Below, in pieces: positions 15,691 to 22,312 of a DNA stretch of 22,312 nt. The first letter of the stretch is position 1; every line of letters begins with the position of its first letter. Position numbers and translations under genes: made by a program. Source of the DNA: JADYZU01 sp964443055 (GTDB lineage Bacteria > Pseudomonadota > Alphaproteobacteria > Rhodobacterales > Rhodobacteraceae); assembly GCA_964443055.1 (NCBI GenBank), contig CAYUBT010000023.1, positions 1 to 22,312 on the forward strand, in the 5' to 3' direction. The notes below the pieces were generated by a model. That model saw only the letters and a program-made list of their open reading frames with translations, made no database searches and was not told the origin of the DNA.

Positions 15691-15897
15691 ATGGCCACTG
15701 GCACCGTGAAATGGTTCAACAATACAAAGGGCTACGGCTTCATCGCCCCCGACGGCGGCAGCAAGGATGTGTTCGTTCACATCTCGGCGGTCGAGCGTTC
15801 GGGCCTGACCGGCCTCCAGGACAACCAGAAGGTTTCCTTCGAGGTTCAGGCTGGCCGTGACGGCCGGGAATCGGCGATCGACCTGAAGCTTCTCTGA
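15691..15897 (+). CDS. Cold-shock protein, CspA family
   Basis: A 68-residue single cold-shock domain that binds single-stranded RNA and DNA. RNP-1 is visible as KGYGFI (13-18) and RNP-2 as VFVHIS (28-33); MATGTVKWFNNTKGYGFI is the standard opening. The start at 15691 has AGGAGA 7 nt upstream; an in-frame ATG six codons earlier would place the Shine-Dalgarno inside the coding region and adds non-family residues. The downstream lipoprotein gene begins only 4 nt after the stop, which suggests cotranscription. Confidence 0.95.
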   Translation: MATGTVKWFNNTKGYGFIAPDGGSKDVFVHISAVERSGLTGLQDNQKVSFEVQAGRDGRESAIDLKLL

Positions 15898-15901
15898 AGA
15901 C

Positions 15902-16591
15902 ATGCGGCGCTTTGTCTTGTGGCGAAGCGCTGCATCGCTTGGCTTGGCCCTTGTCCTGGCAGCCTGCGGGCTGCCGGACAGCGCGTCTCGTCCGCATATC
16001 GGCGCCATCGGTCCGGCCGAGGCGATCGAGGCGGCGGGAACGCAGACCGCCGGCACCTCGGTCACACGCACCAGCCACGTGCTCGCCAGTACGCGTGGCG
16101 GGCGGATGGCCACCGCACCCTCCTCGCCCACGGGCGACGAGTTGGAATTCGTGGCCGAGACGCTGCGGCAAATGCAGCTTCACTCCTACGCCACCGGGAG
16201 CGAGACCTGCGGCTATATCGGTCGCGATACGCAGGGACGGATGATGGCCACGCCGATCAATGTGGGGCGCGAGGCCTCCTGTTTCCTGCCGCGTCCGCCC
16301 GCAGGCATGCGCGTCGTCGCCTCGATCCATACCCATGGAACCTACAGCCCGGTCTACGCCTCGGAATTTCCGACGGTCCAGGACATGACGACCGACGCGC
16401 GCGACGGGATCAACGGCTATATCTCCACGCCCGGCGGGCGCATGTGGTATGTCGACACCGGGACCATGACCGTGCGCCAGCTCTGCGGGCGCGGCTGCCT
16501 GCCGCAGGATCCGCACTACCGCCCCGAAGATGACGGCCCCGTGCGGCCGATGTTCACCCTGGCGCAGTTGCGCGCCTGGGAATCCTACTGA
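15902..16591 (+). CDS. DUF4329 domain lipoprotein with JAMM-like residue pattern
   Basis: A 229-residue predicted lipoprotein: a basic N-terminus, hydrophobic core and the lipobox LAAC with C22 as the lipidated cysteine. Residues 80-195 look like a DUF4329 domain (ETCGYIGRDTQGRM, RVVASIHTHGTYSP, EFPTVQDMTTD). E101, H143, H145 and D161 are arranged much as in JAMM/JAB metal-dependent isopeptidases (E...HxH...[ST]xxD), with a slightly long spacing and threonine (T158) in place of serine. Cysteines at 103, 127, 195 and 199 could form disulfides in the periplasm. Function is unknown. It begins 4 nt after the csp stop and overlaps the convergent tesA gene by 7 nt at the 3' end. Confidence 0.78.
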   Translation: MRRFVLWRSAASLGLALVLAACGLPDSASRPHIGAIGPAEAIEAAGTQTAGTSVTRTSHVLASTRGGRMATAPSSPTGDELEFVAETLRQMQLHSYATGSETCGYIGRDTQGRMMATPINVGREASCFLPRPPAGMRVVASIHTHGTYSPVYASEFPTVQDMTTDARDGINGYISTPGGRMWYVDTGTMTVRQLCGRGCLPQDPHYRPEDDGPVRPMFTLAQLRAWESY

Positions 16592-17223
16592 GCCGCGCGC
16601 TCGACCAGTCGCGCCACCTCGGGGCCAAGGTCCGTAACGATCTTCGCAACGCCTTCGCCATTGGGATGAATCCCGTCCGCCTGCATATATTCCCGTCGCG
16701 CGGCAGCCATGTCGTCGCCACGCAGGGCTGCGAAGATATCCGGGTAGAGCGCCACGCCGTAAGCACGTGCGAGGTCGGGAAAGATCCCGTCGAAATCCGC
16801 CTTGTAGTCCGGGCCGAAATTGTCGGCGGCGGGAAGGCCGACGAGCAGAACCTCGACCCCCTGCATCCGCGCCACGTCGAGGATGCCCGAAAGGTTGCTC
16901 CGCGTCAGCGACGGGTCGATCCCGCGCAGCATGTCATTGGCACCCAGTTCCACGATCAGGGCATCGACATCGCCCCCGAGGGTCCAGCCGACCCGCGCGA
17001 GCCCGCCCGCGCTCGTGTCGCCCGAGACACCCGCATTCACGACAACGACATCGAGCCCCTGCGCCGCCAGCCAGCTTTCAAGCTGCGGCACCAGCCCCTG
17101 GTCGAGCGGCAAGCCGTAGCCCTGCGTCAGGCTGTCGCCGAGAGCGGCGATCGTCACCGGGTCGGCCTGGGCCGCACCGGCGGCGAGAATGAACAGGGCC
17201 GGCAGCTTGCGCAAACCGCGCAA
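16585..17223 (-). CDS. tesA: Arylesterase / GDSL (SGNH) hydrolase, TesA-type
   Basis: A 212-residue periplasmic SGNH hydrolase acting on acyl esters and thioesters (thioesterase I/lysophospholipase L1 type). Catalytic S31 lies in GDSLTQGYG (29-37), block II in NAGVSGDT (63-70), N96 in GANDML, and D183/H186 in DGIHPNGEG. The frame has no ATG close to the domain. The best start is a TTG at 17223, giving a short signal peptide (LRKLPALFILAAGAAQA, cleavage before DP) with AGGGGA about 9 nt upstream; a TTG at 17214 is also possible. Longer versions would run into the divergent ABC gene. The tesA position beside an ybbA/ybbP-type pair is a common arrangement in proteobacteria. Confidence 0.88.
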   Translation of the reverse strand: MRGLRKLPALFILAAGAAQADPVTIAALGDSLTQGYGLPLDQGLVPQLESWLAAQGLDVVVVNAGVSGDTSAGGLARVGWTLGGDVDALIVELGANDMLRGIDPSLTRSNLSGILDVARMQGVEVLLVGLPAADNFGPDYKADFDGIFPDLARAYGVALYPDIFAALRGDDMAAARREYMQADGIHPNGEGVAKIVTDLGPEVARLVERAAQ

Positions 17224-17263
17224 GGCCCCATATCCCCTTGCAACGGAACGAAGGAATGCCGCA

Positions 17264-17944
17264 ATGACCGAGCCCGCCCTCGTACTCACCGATGTCGGGC
17301 TGACCCTCGCAGGCAATGCCGGGCCGGTGGAGATCCTGCATGACATCACGCTGTCGGTGGAAAGGGGAGAGGCACTCGGGCTCATCGGGCCAAGCGGATC
17401 GGGCAAGTCGTCTCTCCTCATGGTCATGGCCGGGCTCGAACAGCCCAGCCGGGGCAGTGTCATGGCATTGGGCCGTGACCTTGGCAGCCTGTCCGAGGAC
17501 GGCCGCGCCCTGTTTCGTCGGGACCACATGGGCGTGGTCTTCCAGTCATTCCATCTCATACCCACATTGACCGCGCTGGAAAACGTGGCTCTGCCGCTCG
17601 AGCTTGCACATGTCGGTGATGCAACAGCCCGGGCACGCGACGAACTGGCCGCCGTCGGCCTGTCGCATCGCGAGGGGCATTACCCGTCCCAGCTTTCGGG
17701 TGGAGAACAGGGGCGGGTGGCACTGGCACGCGCTGCCGCGCCGCGACCGGCGATCCTGCTCGCGGACGAACCGACCGGCAGCCTTGATGCCGCCTCGGGC
17801 GAGGTGATCATGGACCTGCTTTTCGACCTGCGCGCGCGCCACGGCTCCACGCTCGTTCTGGTCACCCATTCCGGCGAACTGGCCGCGCGCTGCGACCGGG
17901 TGGTGCGGCTGGCTGGCGGCCGCGTCGCCGGGGATGCGTCCTGA
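17264..17944 (+). CDS. ABC transporter ATP-binding protein (YbbA/LolD-like)
   Basis: A 226-residue ATPase of the MacB/LolD class. Walker A is GPSGSGKS (42-49), the Q-loop Q94 (VVFQSF), the signature LSGGEQ (144-149), Walker B ILLADEP (164-170) and the switch H202 (LVTHS). The typical LolD reading is LSGGEQQRV; here it is LSGGEQGRV. ATG at 17264 has AAGGAA 7 nt upstream; upstream in-frame ATG codons lie in the tesA leader. Its stop overlaps the permease start (TGATG). Together with that permease it forms a YbbA/YbbP-type mechanotransmission ABC complex in the inner membrane, whose substrate is not settled. Confidence 0.92.
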   Translation: MTEPALVLTDVGLTLAGNAGPVEILHDITLSVERGEALGLIGPSGSGKSSLLMVMAGLEQPSRGSVMALGRDLGSLSEDGRALFRRDHMGVVFQSFHLIPTLTALENVALPLELAHVGDATARARDELAAVGLSHREGHYPSQLSGGEQGRVALARAAAPRPAILLADEPTGSLDAASGEVIMDLLFDLRARHGSTLVLVTHSGELAARCDRVVRLAGGRVAGDAS

Positions 17945-20463
17945 TGCTCTCCCTGCGCCTCGCCCTGCGCGATCTACGCGGTGCATTCGCCTCGTTCCGG
18001 CTGTTCCTCGTGGCGCTTGCCATCGGCGTGGCGGCCATCGCCGCCGTGGGCAATGTGACGGCGGCGATCGAGGCGGGCCTTGCCCGGAGCGGTGCCGAGC
18101 TTCTGGGCGGCGATGCCGAGGTGGAGCTGACCTACCGCTTTGCGACACCGGATGAGCGCGCATTCATGGAAGATGCGGCGGCACAGGTCTCGGAAGTCGT
18201 CTCCTTCCGCTCGCTTGCGACCACCGGCGACAGCCTTCTTGCACGGAGAGCACTGACCGAGGTGCGCGCCGTCGATGATTCCTATCCGCTTCTGGGTGCG
18301 GTCGAACTCGACCCGCCCATGCCGCTGGCCGAGGCGCTGGCGGGCGACGAAACCCGTCCCGGCGCGGTGGTGGAAGAGGATCTGGCCCGCCGTCTCTCTC
18401 TCGCCCCCGGCGATACGTTCCGCCTCGGCACCAATGAATTCAGGCTGGCGGCAATCCTGACGGCCTGGCCCGATGACGCCAATGGCGGCTTCGGACTGGG
18501 GCCGCGCACCCTCCTGCGCACCGCTGACCTGGAGGGCTCGGGGCTGATCACCGAGGGCACGCTCTTCTCCACGCTCTACCGGCTTGTCCTCCCGTCCGGG
18601 GCGGATGCCGGGGCCATCGGCGCGGCAATGCACGAGGAATTCCCCGCCTCGGGCCTGCGCTGGCGCGATGCGAGCGAGGGGCTCCCGGGGACCGAACAGG
18701 TCATCGGGCGCGTCGGCGCTTTCCTCATGCTCATGGGGCTGGCCGGTCTCGCCATCGGCGGCGTCGGCGTCAGCGTGGCGGTGCGGTCCTGGCTTGCGGC
18801 CCGGGTCGAGACCATTGCCACATTGCGCACATTGGGGGCGACGAGGCGGGTGATCGTCACTGCCCATCTCGCGCAGATCCTGCTCGTGACACTGGCCGGA
18901 ACGCTGCTCGGGCTGGTTCTCGGCACCCTGCCGCTGTTGCTGGCGGCCCCGGCGATCCTGTCAGCCCTGCCATTGCCTGCGATCTTCGGCATCTACCCGG
19001 CCCCGCTGGCGCAGGCCGCACTCTATGGCGGGCTTGTAGCTCTTCTTTTCGCGCTCTGGCCGCTGGCGAGGATCGAGGACATCCGCCCCGCGACCCTCTG
19101 GCGCGAGGGAACCTCCGCCGCGCGCCGCCTGCCACGCTGGCCCTGGCTTGCGGCAACATGCCTTGTCCTGCTGGCCCTTGTCTACGCGGCGATACGGCTT
19201 ACCGGCGTGCCCCTGCTGGCTGTCTCCGTCCTTGCCGGAATGGCGGTGACGCTCGGCCTGCTGGCATTGGCGGCGCTGCTTCTGCGCGCCTCGGCCCATC
19301 TCCTGCGCCCCGCCGCCGCGGGACGGCCGGGCCTGCGCCTGGCGCTCGCCTCCATCGGTGCGAAGGGCGGCGGGACGGTGGCGACGGTGCTGGCGCTCGG
19401 CCTCGGCCTCGCGACCCTTGCGGGCATCGGCCAGATCGAGGGCAATCTCAGGCAGGCAATCCTCAGCGAATTGCCACGCAACGCGCCGTCCGCCTTTCTT
19501 GTCGATATCCAGCCCGACCAGATCGCACCGCTGCAGGAGAGGATGGTGCAGGACATCTCGGTGCAGGAGTTCGAGGCCGCCCCGATGCTGCGCGGCATCA
19601 TCACCGCGATCAACGGCGAGCCGACTTCAGGCGATGACGAGGCCCCCTGGGTCCTGCGCGGTGACCGGGGAGTCACCTATGCGCCGACCCCTCCCGACGG
19701 CACGGTGATCACCGCAGGCGAATGGTGGCCAGAAGATTACAGCGGCCCTCCGCAGATGAGCTTTTCGGCGGAAGAGGCCGAGAGCATCGGCCTGCAACTG
19801 GGCGATACCGTCAGCGTGAACATTCTCGGCCGCGAGGTGACCGCCACCGTCACCTCCTTCCGGCGGGTGGAGTTCCAGACCCTCGGCATCGGCTTTGTCA
19901 TCGTGATGAATCCGCAGTCGCTCGCCGGGGCACCGCATAGCTGGATCGCGACTGTCCGCGCGGATGAGGACACGACAACCCGGCTGATCGACGAGATCAC
20001 GACGGACGGGCCGAACATCACCGCCATCAGCATCAGAGGCGCTGCCGAACGGGTGAGTGTGCTGCTGTCCGGCGCGGCCACCGCCATCCGCATCGCCGCG
20101 CTGGTGATGCTGACCGGCGGCCTGTTCGTCCTGATCGGCGTGGTCGCGGCGGGCGGGCACGAAAGGCGGCGCGAGGCCGCTGTCGCCCGTAGCCTCGGGG
20201 CGAGCCGCGCACTCATGCTGCGAAGCTTCGCGCTTCGGATCACGCTGCTGGGGCTCGCCTCGGCGCTGATCGCCATTGTCGCGGGGATGCTGGGCGGCTG
20301 GGGGGTCAGCCGGATGATGATGGAAATGAGCTTCCGGCCAATCTGGTCCTCGGCGCTGCTGATCGTGGCGGGAGGTGTCGCGGTCTCGGCGCTGGTCGGG
20401 GTTCTCCTGGCCCTGCCGCCGCTCTCGGCGCGGCCTGCGCCGCTGCTCAGGGCGCGGGAATAG
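17944..20463 (+). CDS. ABC transporter permease, FtsX/MacB family (YbbP-like)
   Basis: An 839-residue inner-membrane protein. It starts with a transmembrane helix (LFLVALAIGVAAIAAVGNV), then a periplasmic domain of about 210 residues, a first FtsX core with three helices (about 255-380), two further central helices (about 400-445), a second periplasmic domain (about 490-710) and a second FtsX core (about 710-835). The conserved cytoplasmic coupling segments ETIATLRTLGATRR and RRREAAVARSLGASRALMLR lie in the two cores. This double-FtsX layout and the length match YbbP (E. coli, about 800 residues). It partners the overlapping ATPase gene. A role in extracting lipophilic or acylated compounds is suggested by the divergent esterase gene but is not shown. 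Confidence 0.92.
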   Translation: MLSLRLALRDLRGAFASFRLFLVALAIGVAAIAAVGNVTAAIEAGLARSGAELLGGDAEVELTYRFATPDERAFMEDAAAQVSEVVSFRSLATTGDSLLARRALTEVRAVDDSYPLLGAVELDPPMPLAEALAGDETRPGAVVEEDLARRLSLAPGDTFRLGTNEFRLAAILTAWPDDANGGFGLGPRTLLRTADLEGSGLITEGTLFSTLYRLVLPSGADAGAIGAAMHEEFPASGLRWRDASEGLPGTEQVIGRVGAFLMLMGLAGLAIGGVGVSVAVRSWLAARVETIATLRTLGATRRVIVTAHLAQILLVTLAGTLLGLVLGTLPLLLAAPAILSALPLPAIFGIYPAPLAQAALYGGLVALLFALWPLARIEDIRPATLWREGTSAARRLPRWPWLAATCLVLLALVYAAIRLTGVPLLAVSVLAGMAVTLGLLALAALLLRASAHLLRPAAAGRPGLRLALASIGAKGGGTVATVLALGLGLATLAGIGQIEGNLRQAILSELPRNAPSAFLVDIQPDQIAPLQERMVQDISVQEFEAAPMLRGIITAINGEPTSGDDEAPWVLRGDRGVTYAPTPPDGTVITAGEWWPEDYSGPPQMSFSAEEAESIGLQLGDTVSVNILGREVTATVTSFRRVEFQTLGIGFVIVMNPQSLAGAPHSWIATVRADEDTTTRLIDEITTDGPNITAISIRGAAERVSVLLSGAATAIRIAALVMLTGGLFVLIGVVAAGGHERRREAAVARSLGASRALMLRSFALRITLLGLASALIAIVAGMLGGWGVSRMMMEMSFRPIWSSALLIVAGGVAVSALVGVLLALPPLSARPAPLLRARE

Positions 20464-20478
20464 GGCATCCTTCCTCAT

Positions 20479-20546
20479 CGTCATTGCGAGCTAATGCGAA
20501 GCAACCCGGTCCTCCCGCTGCTGGTTTGCGCTTCCTCGCAATGACG
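20479..20546. repeat. Dispersed palindromic repeat (copy C, most intact)
   Basis: A 68-bp inverted repeat ending in perfect 12-bp arms: CGTCATTGCGAG at 20479-20490 and its reverse complement CTCGCAATGACG at 20535-20546. The inner parts GCGAAGCAACC and GGTTTGCGC pair imperfectly. The same 12-mer occurs in the copies at 5918 and 2213. It sits between the permease gene and a convergent minus-strand gene and may double as a transcript end. Confidence 0.8.
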
Positions 20547-20565
20547 GTGGCGTCGAGGAACAGCG

Positions 20566-21009
20566 TCAGCCGAAGCTGACCGGCGTGCCGTTGCGATCGA
20601 AGGCGGCGAGATGGGCGAGCGACCTGCCCTGCCGCACGGCCTGCAGCATGCCCTGCAGGGCCGCATCGACCGCATCCTCGTCGGGTTCGCGCATCGTGCC
20701 ACCCGCAAGGATGCCGACGAGAACGATGTCCCAGCCGGTATCGACGCCCTGCCCCTGGCCCAGGTGGTCGATGGTGCCCTGCGCCTCGGCCGTGAGCGCC
20801 GCGAAATCACGCAATTCATGCACCGCCTTGTCGGCATACATGACCGGAGCCAGCGCCCCGCCCCGTTTCGTGGCAAAACGTTCCACCTGATCGGCGCGGG
20901 CGTCGTCGGGCAGTTCGGCGCGCAGGAAAACGAACAGGAAACGCTGCCGTTCCTTCTGCGCGCGGGCGATGCGAACCAGATCTTCGAAACTTTCGATCGT
21001 GTCTGCCAT
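20566..21009 (-). CDS. Conserved hypothetical protein
   Basis: A 147-residue soluble protein. The pattern FEDLVRIARAQKERQRFLFV, FLRAELPDD, GGALAPVMYADK, GWDIVLVGILAG and AFDRNGTPVSFG resembles a small proteobacterial family that databases sometimes label 'ribonucleotide reductase subunit alpha'. That label looks wrong, since no RNR motif or cysteine pattern is present. The ATG at 21009 is preceded by a GGGGGG run that overlaps the end of the yggT-like gene, 9 nt away, so the two are probably cotranscribed. The function is unknown. Confidence 0.8.
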   Translation of the reverse strand: MADTIESFEDLVRIARAQKERQRFLFVFLRAELPDDARADQVERFATKRGGALAPVMYADKAVHELRDFAALTAEAQGTIDHLGQGQGVDTGWDIVLVGILAGGTMREPDEDAVDAALQGMLQAVRQGRSLAHLAAFDRNGTPVSFG

Positions 21010-21018
21010 GACGCCCCC

Positions 21019-21306
21019 CTAGTAAAAGGCCACCATGTTGTTCAGCAGCAGCCGCTCGATCACGAAGATCAGCACCAGCACGACGATGGGCGAGAAATCG
21101 AGGCCGCCGGTCTGCGGCAGGAGCCTGCGGATCGGGCCGTAGAGCGGCTCGAGAATGCGGTTGAGGCCGAACCAGAGCTGCGCCACGAATTGCTGCTGCA
21201 GGTTCAGGACCTGGAAACTGATGAGCCAGGACATGATGAAATGCGCGAAGACCACGAATTTCGCGATGGAAAGCAGAAAGAGCAGCGTCTGGATGATCGT
21301 CAGCAT
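21019..21306 (-). CDS. YggT family integral membrane protein
   Basis: A 95-residue protein with two hydrophobic segments (about residues 3-30 and 72-92) joined by a loop carrying NRILEPLYGPIRRLLPQTGG followed by LDFSP, the YggT family signature. Members sit in the inner membrane; roles in cell division, osmotic response or potassium uptake have been proposed, and none is certain here. The start at 21306 (MLTIIQ) was chosen because the first helix begins there; an ATG 19 codons upstream adds a polar, non-conserved leader. The Shine-Dalgarno is weak (GGACGG). Confidence 0.9.
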   Translation of the reverse strand: MLTIIQTLLFLLSIAKFVVFAHFIMSWLISFQVLNLQQQFVAQLWFGLNRILEPLYGPIRRLLPQTGGLDFSPIVVLVLIFVIERLLLNNMVAFY

Positions 21307-21512
21307 GGGGCCGTCCGTTGTCGCACCGCGTCCTGACCTAGTGACCGGGACGGCAAAGGACAATCCCTCGTGGTCAGGGCAGGCTTCGAATCGAGGCTAC
21401 GCGCTTCCGGTTAAAGGAGTGTGCTCCGCCCGTGACCCCGCGTCAGGGTTGATCTTTCCGTCGCTTGCGCCTTTCTGCAGCGCATCTGGCCGTTCCCGCG
21501 ACAGGAGGGCGC

Positions 21513-22070
21513 ATGTATCCGTTTTTCCGCCTTGGCTGGCAGCTCTGGCGCCACCGCGACGACCCGCCGCTCGGCCTGCTCGACACGCATGAAAGCAGGC
21601 ATGTCTGCTGGCCCTGGGATCTCGATGTCTGGCGCGAGTTGAACAACGGCCGCACGCTCACACTCTATGACCTGGGACGGCTGCCGATGTCGGCGCGGAT
21701 GGGGATCACCCCCATCCTGCGGCGGAACCACTGGGGTATGGTGATGGCGGGCGCATCGGTGCGCTGGCGCAGGCGTGTGCAGGGGTTCGAGCGCCTCACC
21801 ATGCGCAGCCGTGGTGTCGGCTGGGACGCGCGCTTCATCTATTCGGAACAGTCGTTGTGGAAATCCGACGGCGACTGCGCAAGCCATATCCTCCTGCGCG
21901 CGGCGGTCACGGGGCGCGACGGAATCATCCCGCCCGCCCGCGTGATCGAGGCGATGGGGCGCGACCCGGCACCGCCACCCCTGCCCCGGTGGGTAAAGGA
22001 CTGGATCGAGGCCGACGCGGAACGCCCCTGGCCGCCGATGGGAGACAGGGCTGAAACCACCCTTGCCTGA
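21513..22070 (+). CDS. Acyl-CoA thioesterase-like hot-dog fold protein
   Basis: A 185-residue protein similar to the 4HBT/THEM6-type thioesterase group: the N-terminal ESRHVCWPWDLDVWRELNNG followed by RTLTLYDLGRL corresponds to the hot-dog core region, with the catalytic-type acidic residue likely D36 or D38 in WDLDVW, and RRVQGFERLTMRSRGVGWD is the following strand pair. The C-terminal part is proline-rich with PRWVKDWIEADAERPW. The ATG at 21513 follows AGGAGGG closely; an earlier in-frame ATG at 21465 lacks this. The specific acyl substrate is unknown. The next gene starts 42 nt after the stop. Confidence 0.75.
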   Translation: MYPFFRLGWQLWRHRDDPPLGLLDTHESRHVCWPWDLDVWRELNNGRTLTLYDLGRLPMSARMGITPILRRNHWGMVMAGASVRWRRRVQGFERLTMRSRGVGWDARFIYSEQSLWKSDGDCASHILLRAAVTGRDGIIPPARVIEAMGRDPAPPPLPRWVKDWIEADAERPWPPMGDRAETTLA

Positions 22071-22082
22071 GACGGCGTTTGC

Positions 22083-22108
22083 GCCTCTCCTGCGCGGAAA
22101 GGAGAGGC
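22083..22108 (+). promoter_or_regulatory. Hairpin covering the ribosome binding site of the MFS gene
   Basis: GCCTCTCCT (22083-22091) and AGGAGAGGC (22100-22108) form a perfect 9-bp stem with an 8-nt loop. The right arm contains the Shine-Dalgarno sequence, and the ATG follows 4 nt after the stem. The structure would hide the ribosome binding site until opened. No T-run follows, so it is not a usual terminator. Confidence 0.5.
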
Positions 22109-22112
22109 AGGC

Positions 22113-22312
22113 ATGATCAGCGCAAGACGCCGCATCTGGGGCTGGATGTTCTTCGACTGGGCACAGCAGCCGCTCTACACGCTGGGCCTCACCTTCATCT
22201 TCGGCCCCTATTTCGCCTCGGTCGCGACGACCTATTTTGCCGGTCAGGGCCTCGAACCCGCCCTTGCCGACGCCCGCGCGCAGAGCCTGTGGACGGCAGG
22301 GCAGACCATTTC
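22113..22312 (+). CDS. MFS transporter, UMF1/Atg22-like family (3' end missing)
   Basis: The first 66 residues of a membrane transporter that runs off the window. RRIWGWMFFDWAQQPLYTLG followed by LTFIFGPYFAS is the N-terminal signature of the UMF1 subgroup of the major facilitator superfamily, related to vacuolar Atg22 effluxers; the first transmembrane helix is about residues 15-38. The start at 22113 is supported by AAAGGAGAGG a few bases upstream. The substrate is unknown. The frame is still open at the last base. Confidence 0.85.
   Translation, partial: MISARRRIWGWMFFDWAQQPLYTLGLTFIFGPYFASVATTYFAGQGLEPALADARAQSLWTAGQTI

Noticed and set aside
20566..21009. Ribonucleotide reductase alpha subunit, a label used for similar small proteins
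   Set aside because: The protein has only 147 residues and none of the catalytic cysteines or radical-site motifs of ribonucleotide reductase.
1..22312. Search for CRISPR arrays, tRNA or rRNA genes, insertion sequences and phage genes
   Set aside because: No regularly spaced repeats, tRNA-like cloverleaf, transposase or phage proteins were recognised by reading; only the small palindromic repeats were found.

Overview
The window reads as chromosomal DNA of a motile, high-GC alphaproteobacterium, most likely of the Rhodobacterales (Roseobacter/Paracoccus type). The support is the cytochrome c550-like protein at the left edge, the flagellar gene order motB-flgE-flgK-flgL-flgI, an L-fucose-dehydrogenase-type SDR, a tesA/ybbA/ybbP-type locus, and strong G/C preference at third codon positions. 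No rRNA, tRNA, insertion sequence, CRISPR array or phage gene was seen.

Layout. (1) 1-477: the 3' part of a periplasmic cytochrome c gene ending in a bidirectional terminator. (2) 483-2089, minus strand: an M19 dipeptidase followed by an overlapping SIS-domain (6-phospho-3-hexuloisomerase-like) gene. (3) 2332-5886, plus strand: a catabolic block with an FAH-family hydrolase, a TauE/SafE (TSUP) membrane protein starting right after the FAH stop codon, then a ThuA-domain protein and an overlapping Gfo/Idh/MocA dehydrogenase. A LacI-type operator-like repeat lies in front of thuA. (4) 6113-8632: three overlapping genes (TPR/GT-B glycosyltransferase, DUF6165 protein, FkbM methyltransferase), possibly surface or flagellar glycan modification genes. 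(5) 8713-14495: flagellar genes motB, flgE, flgK, flgL, flgI, preceded by a possible CtrA site. (6) 14657-15424, minus strand: an SDR very like L-fucose dehydrogenase. (7) 15691-16591: a cold-shock protein and, 4 nt later, a DUF4329 lipoprotein with a JAMM-like residue pattern. (8) 16585-20463: the GDSL esterase tesA, divergent from an ABC ATPase/permease pair of the YbbA/YbbP type. (9) 20566-21306, minus strand: a YggT membrane protein and a small conserved protein. (10) 21513-22312: a hot-dog thioesterase-like protein and the start of a UMF1-type MFS transporter whose ribosome binding site lies in a hairpin.

How they fit together. The FAH hydrolase and the SDR belong to families used in non-phosphorylative L-fucose-type sugar oxidation, and ThuA with Gfo/Idh resembles the ThuA/ThuB disaccharide-oxidising pair, so sugar catabolism is a theme, but no sugar ABC transporter or regulator gene lies in the window. 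The flagellar operon encodes hook (FlgE), hook-filament junction (FlgK, FlgL), P-ring (FlgI) and stator (MotB) parts; motA, the other ring genes and flagellin lie elsewhere.

Three intergenic regions (about 2187-2230, 5918-6007 and 20479-20546) carry members of one dispersed palindromic repeat family sharing an exact 12-mer. The clearest candidates for something undescribed are the TPR-GT/DUF6165/FkbM cassette beside the flagellar operon and the csp-coupled lipoprotein. Both are inferences from gene content and context.
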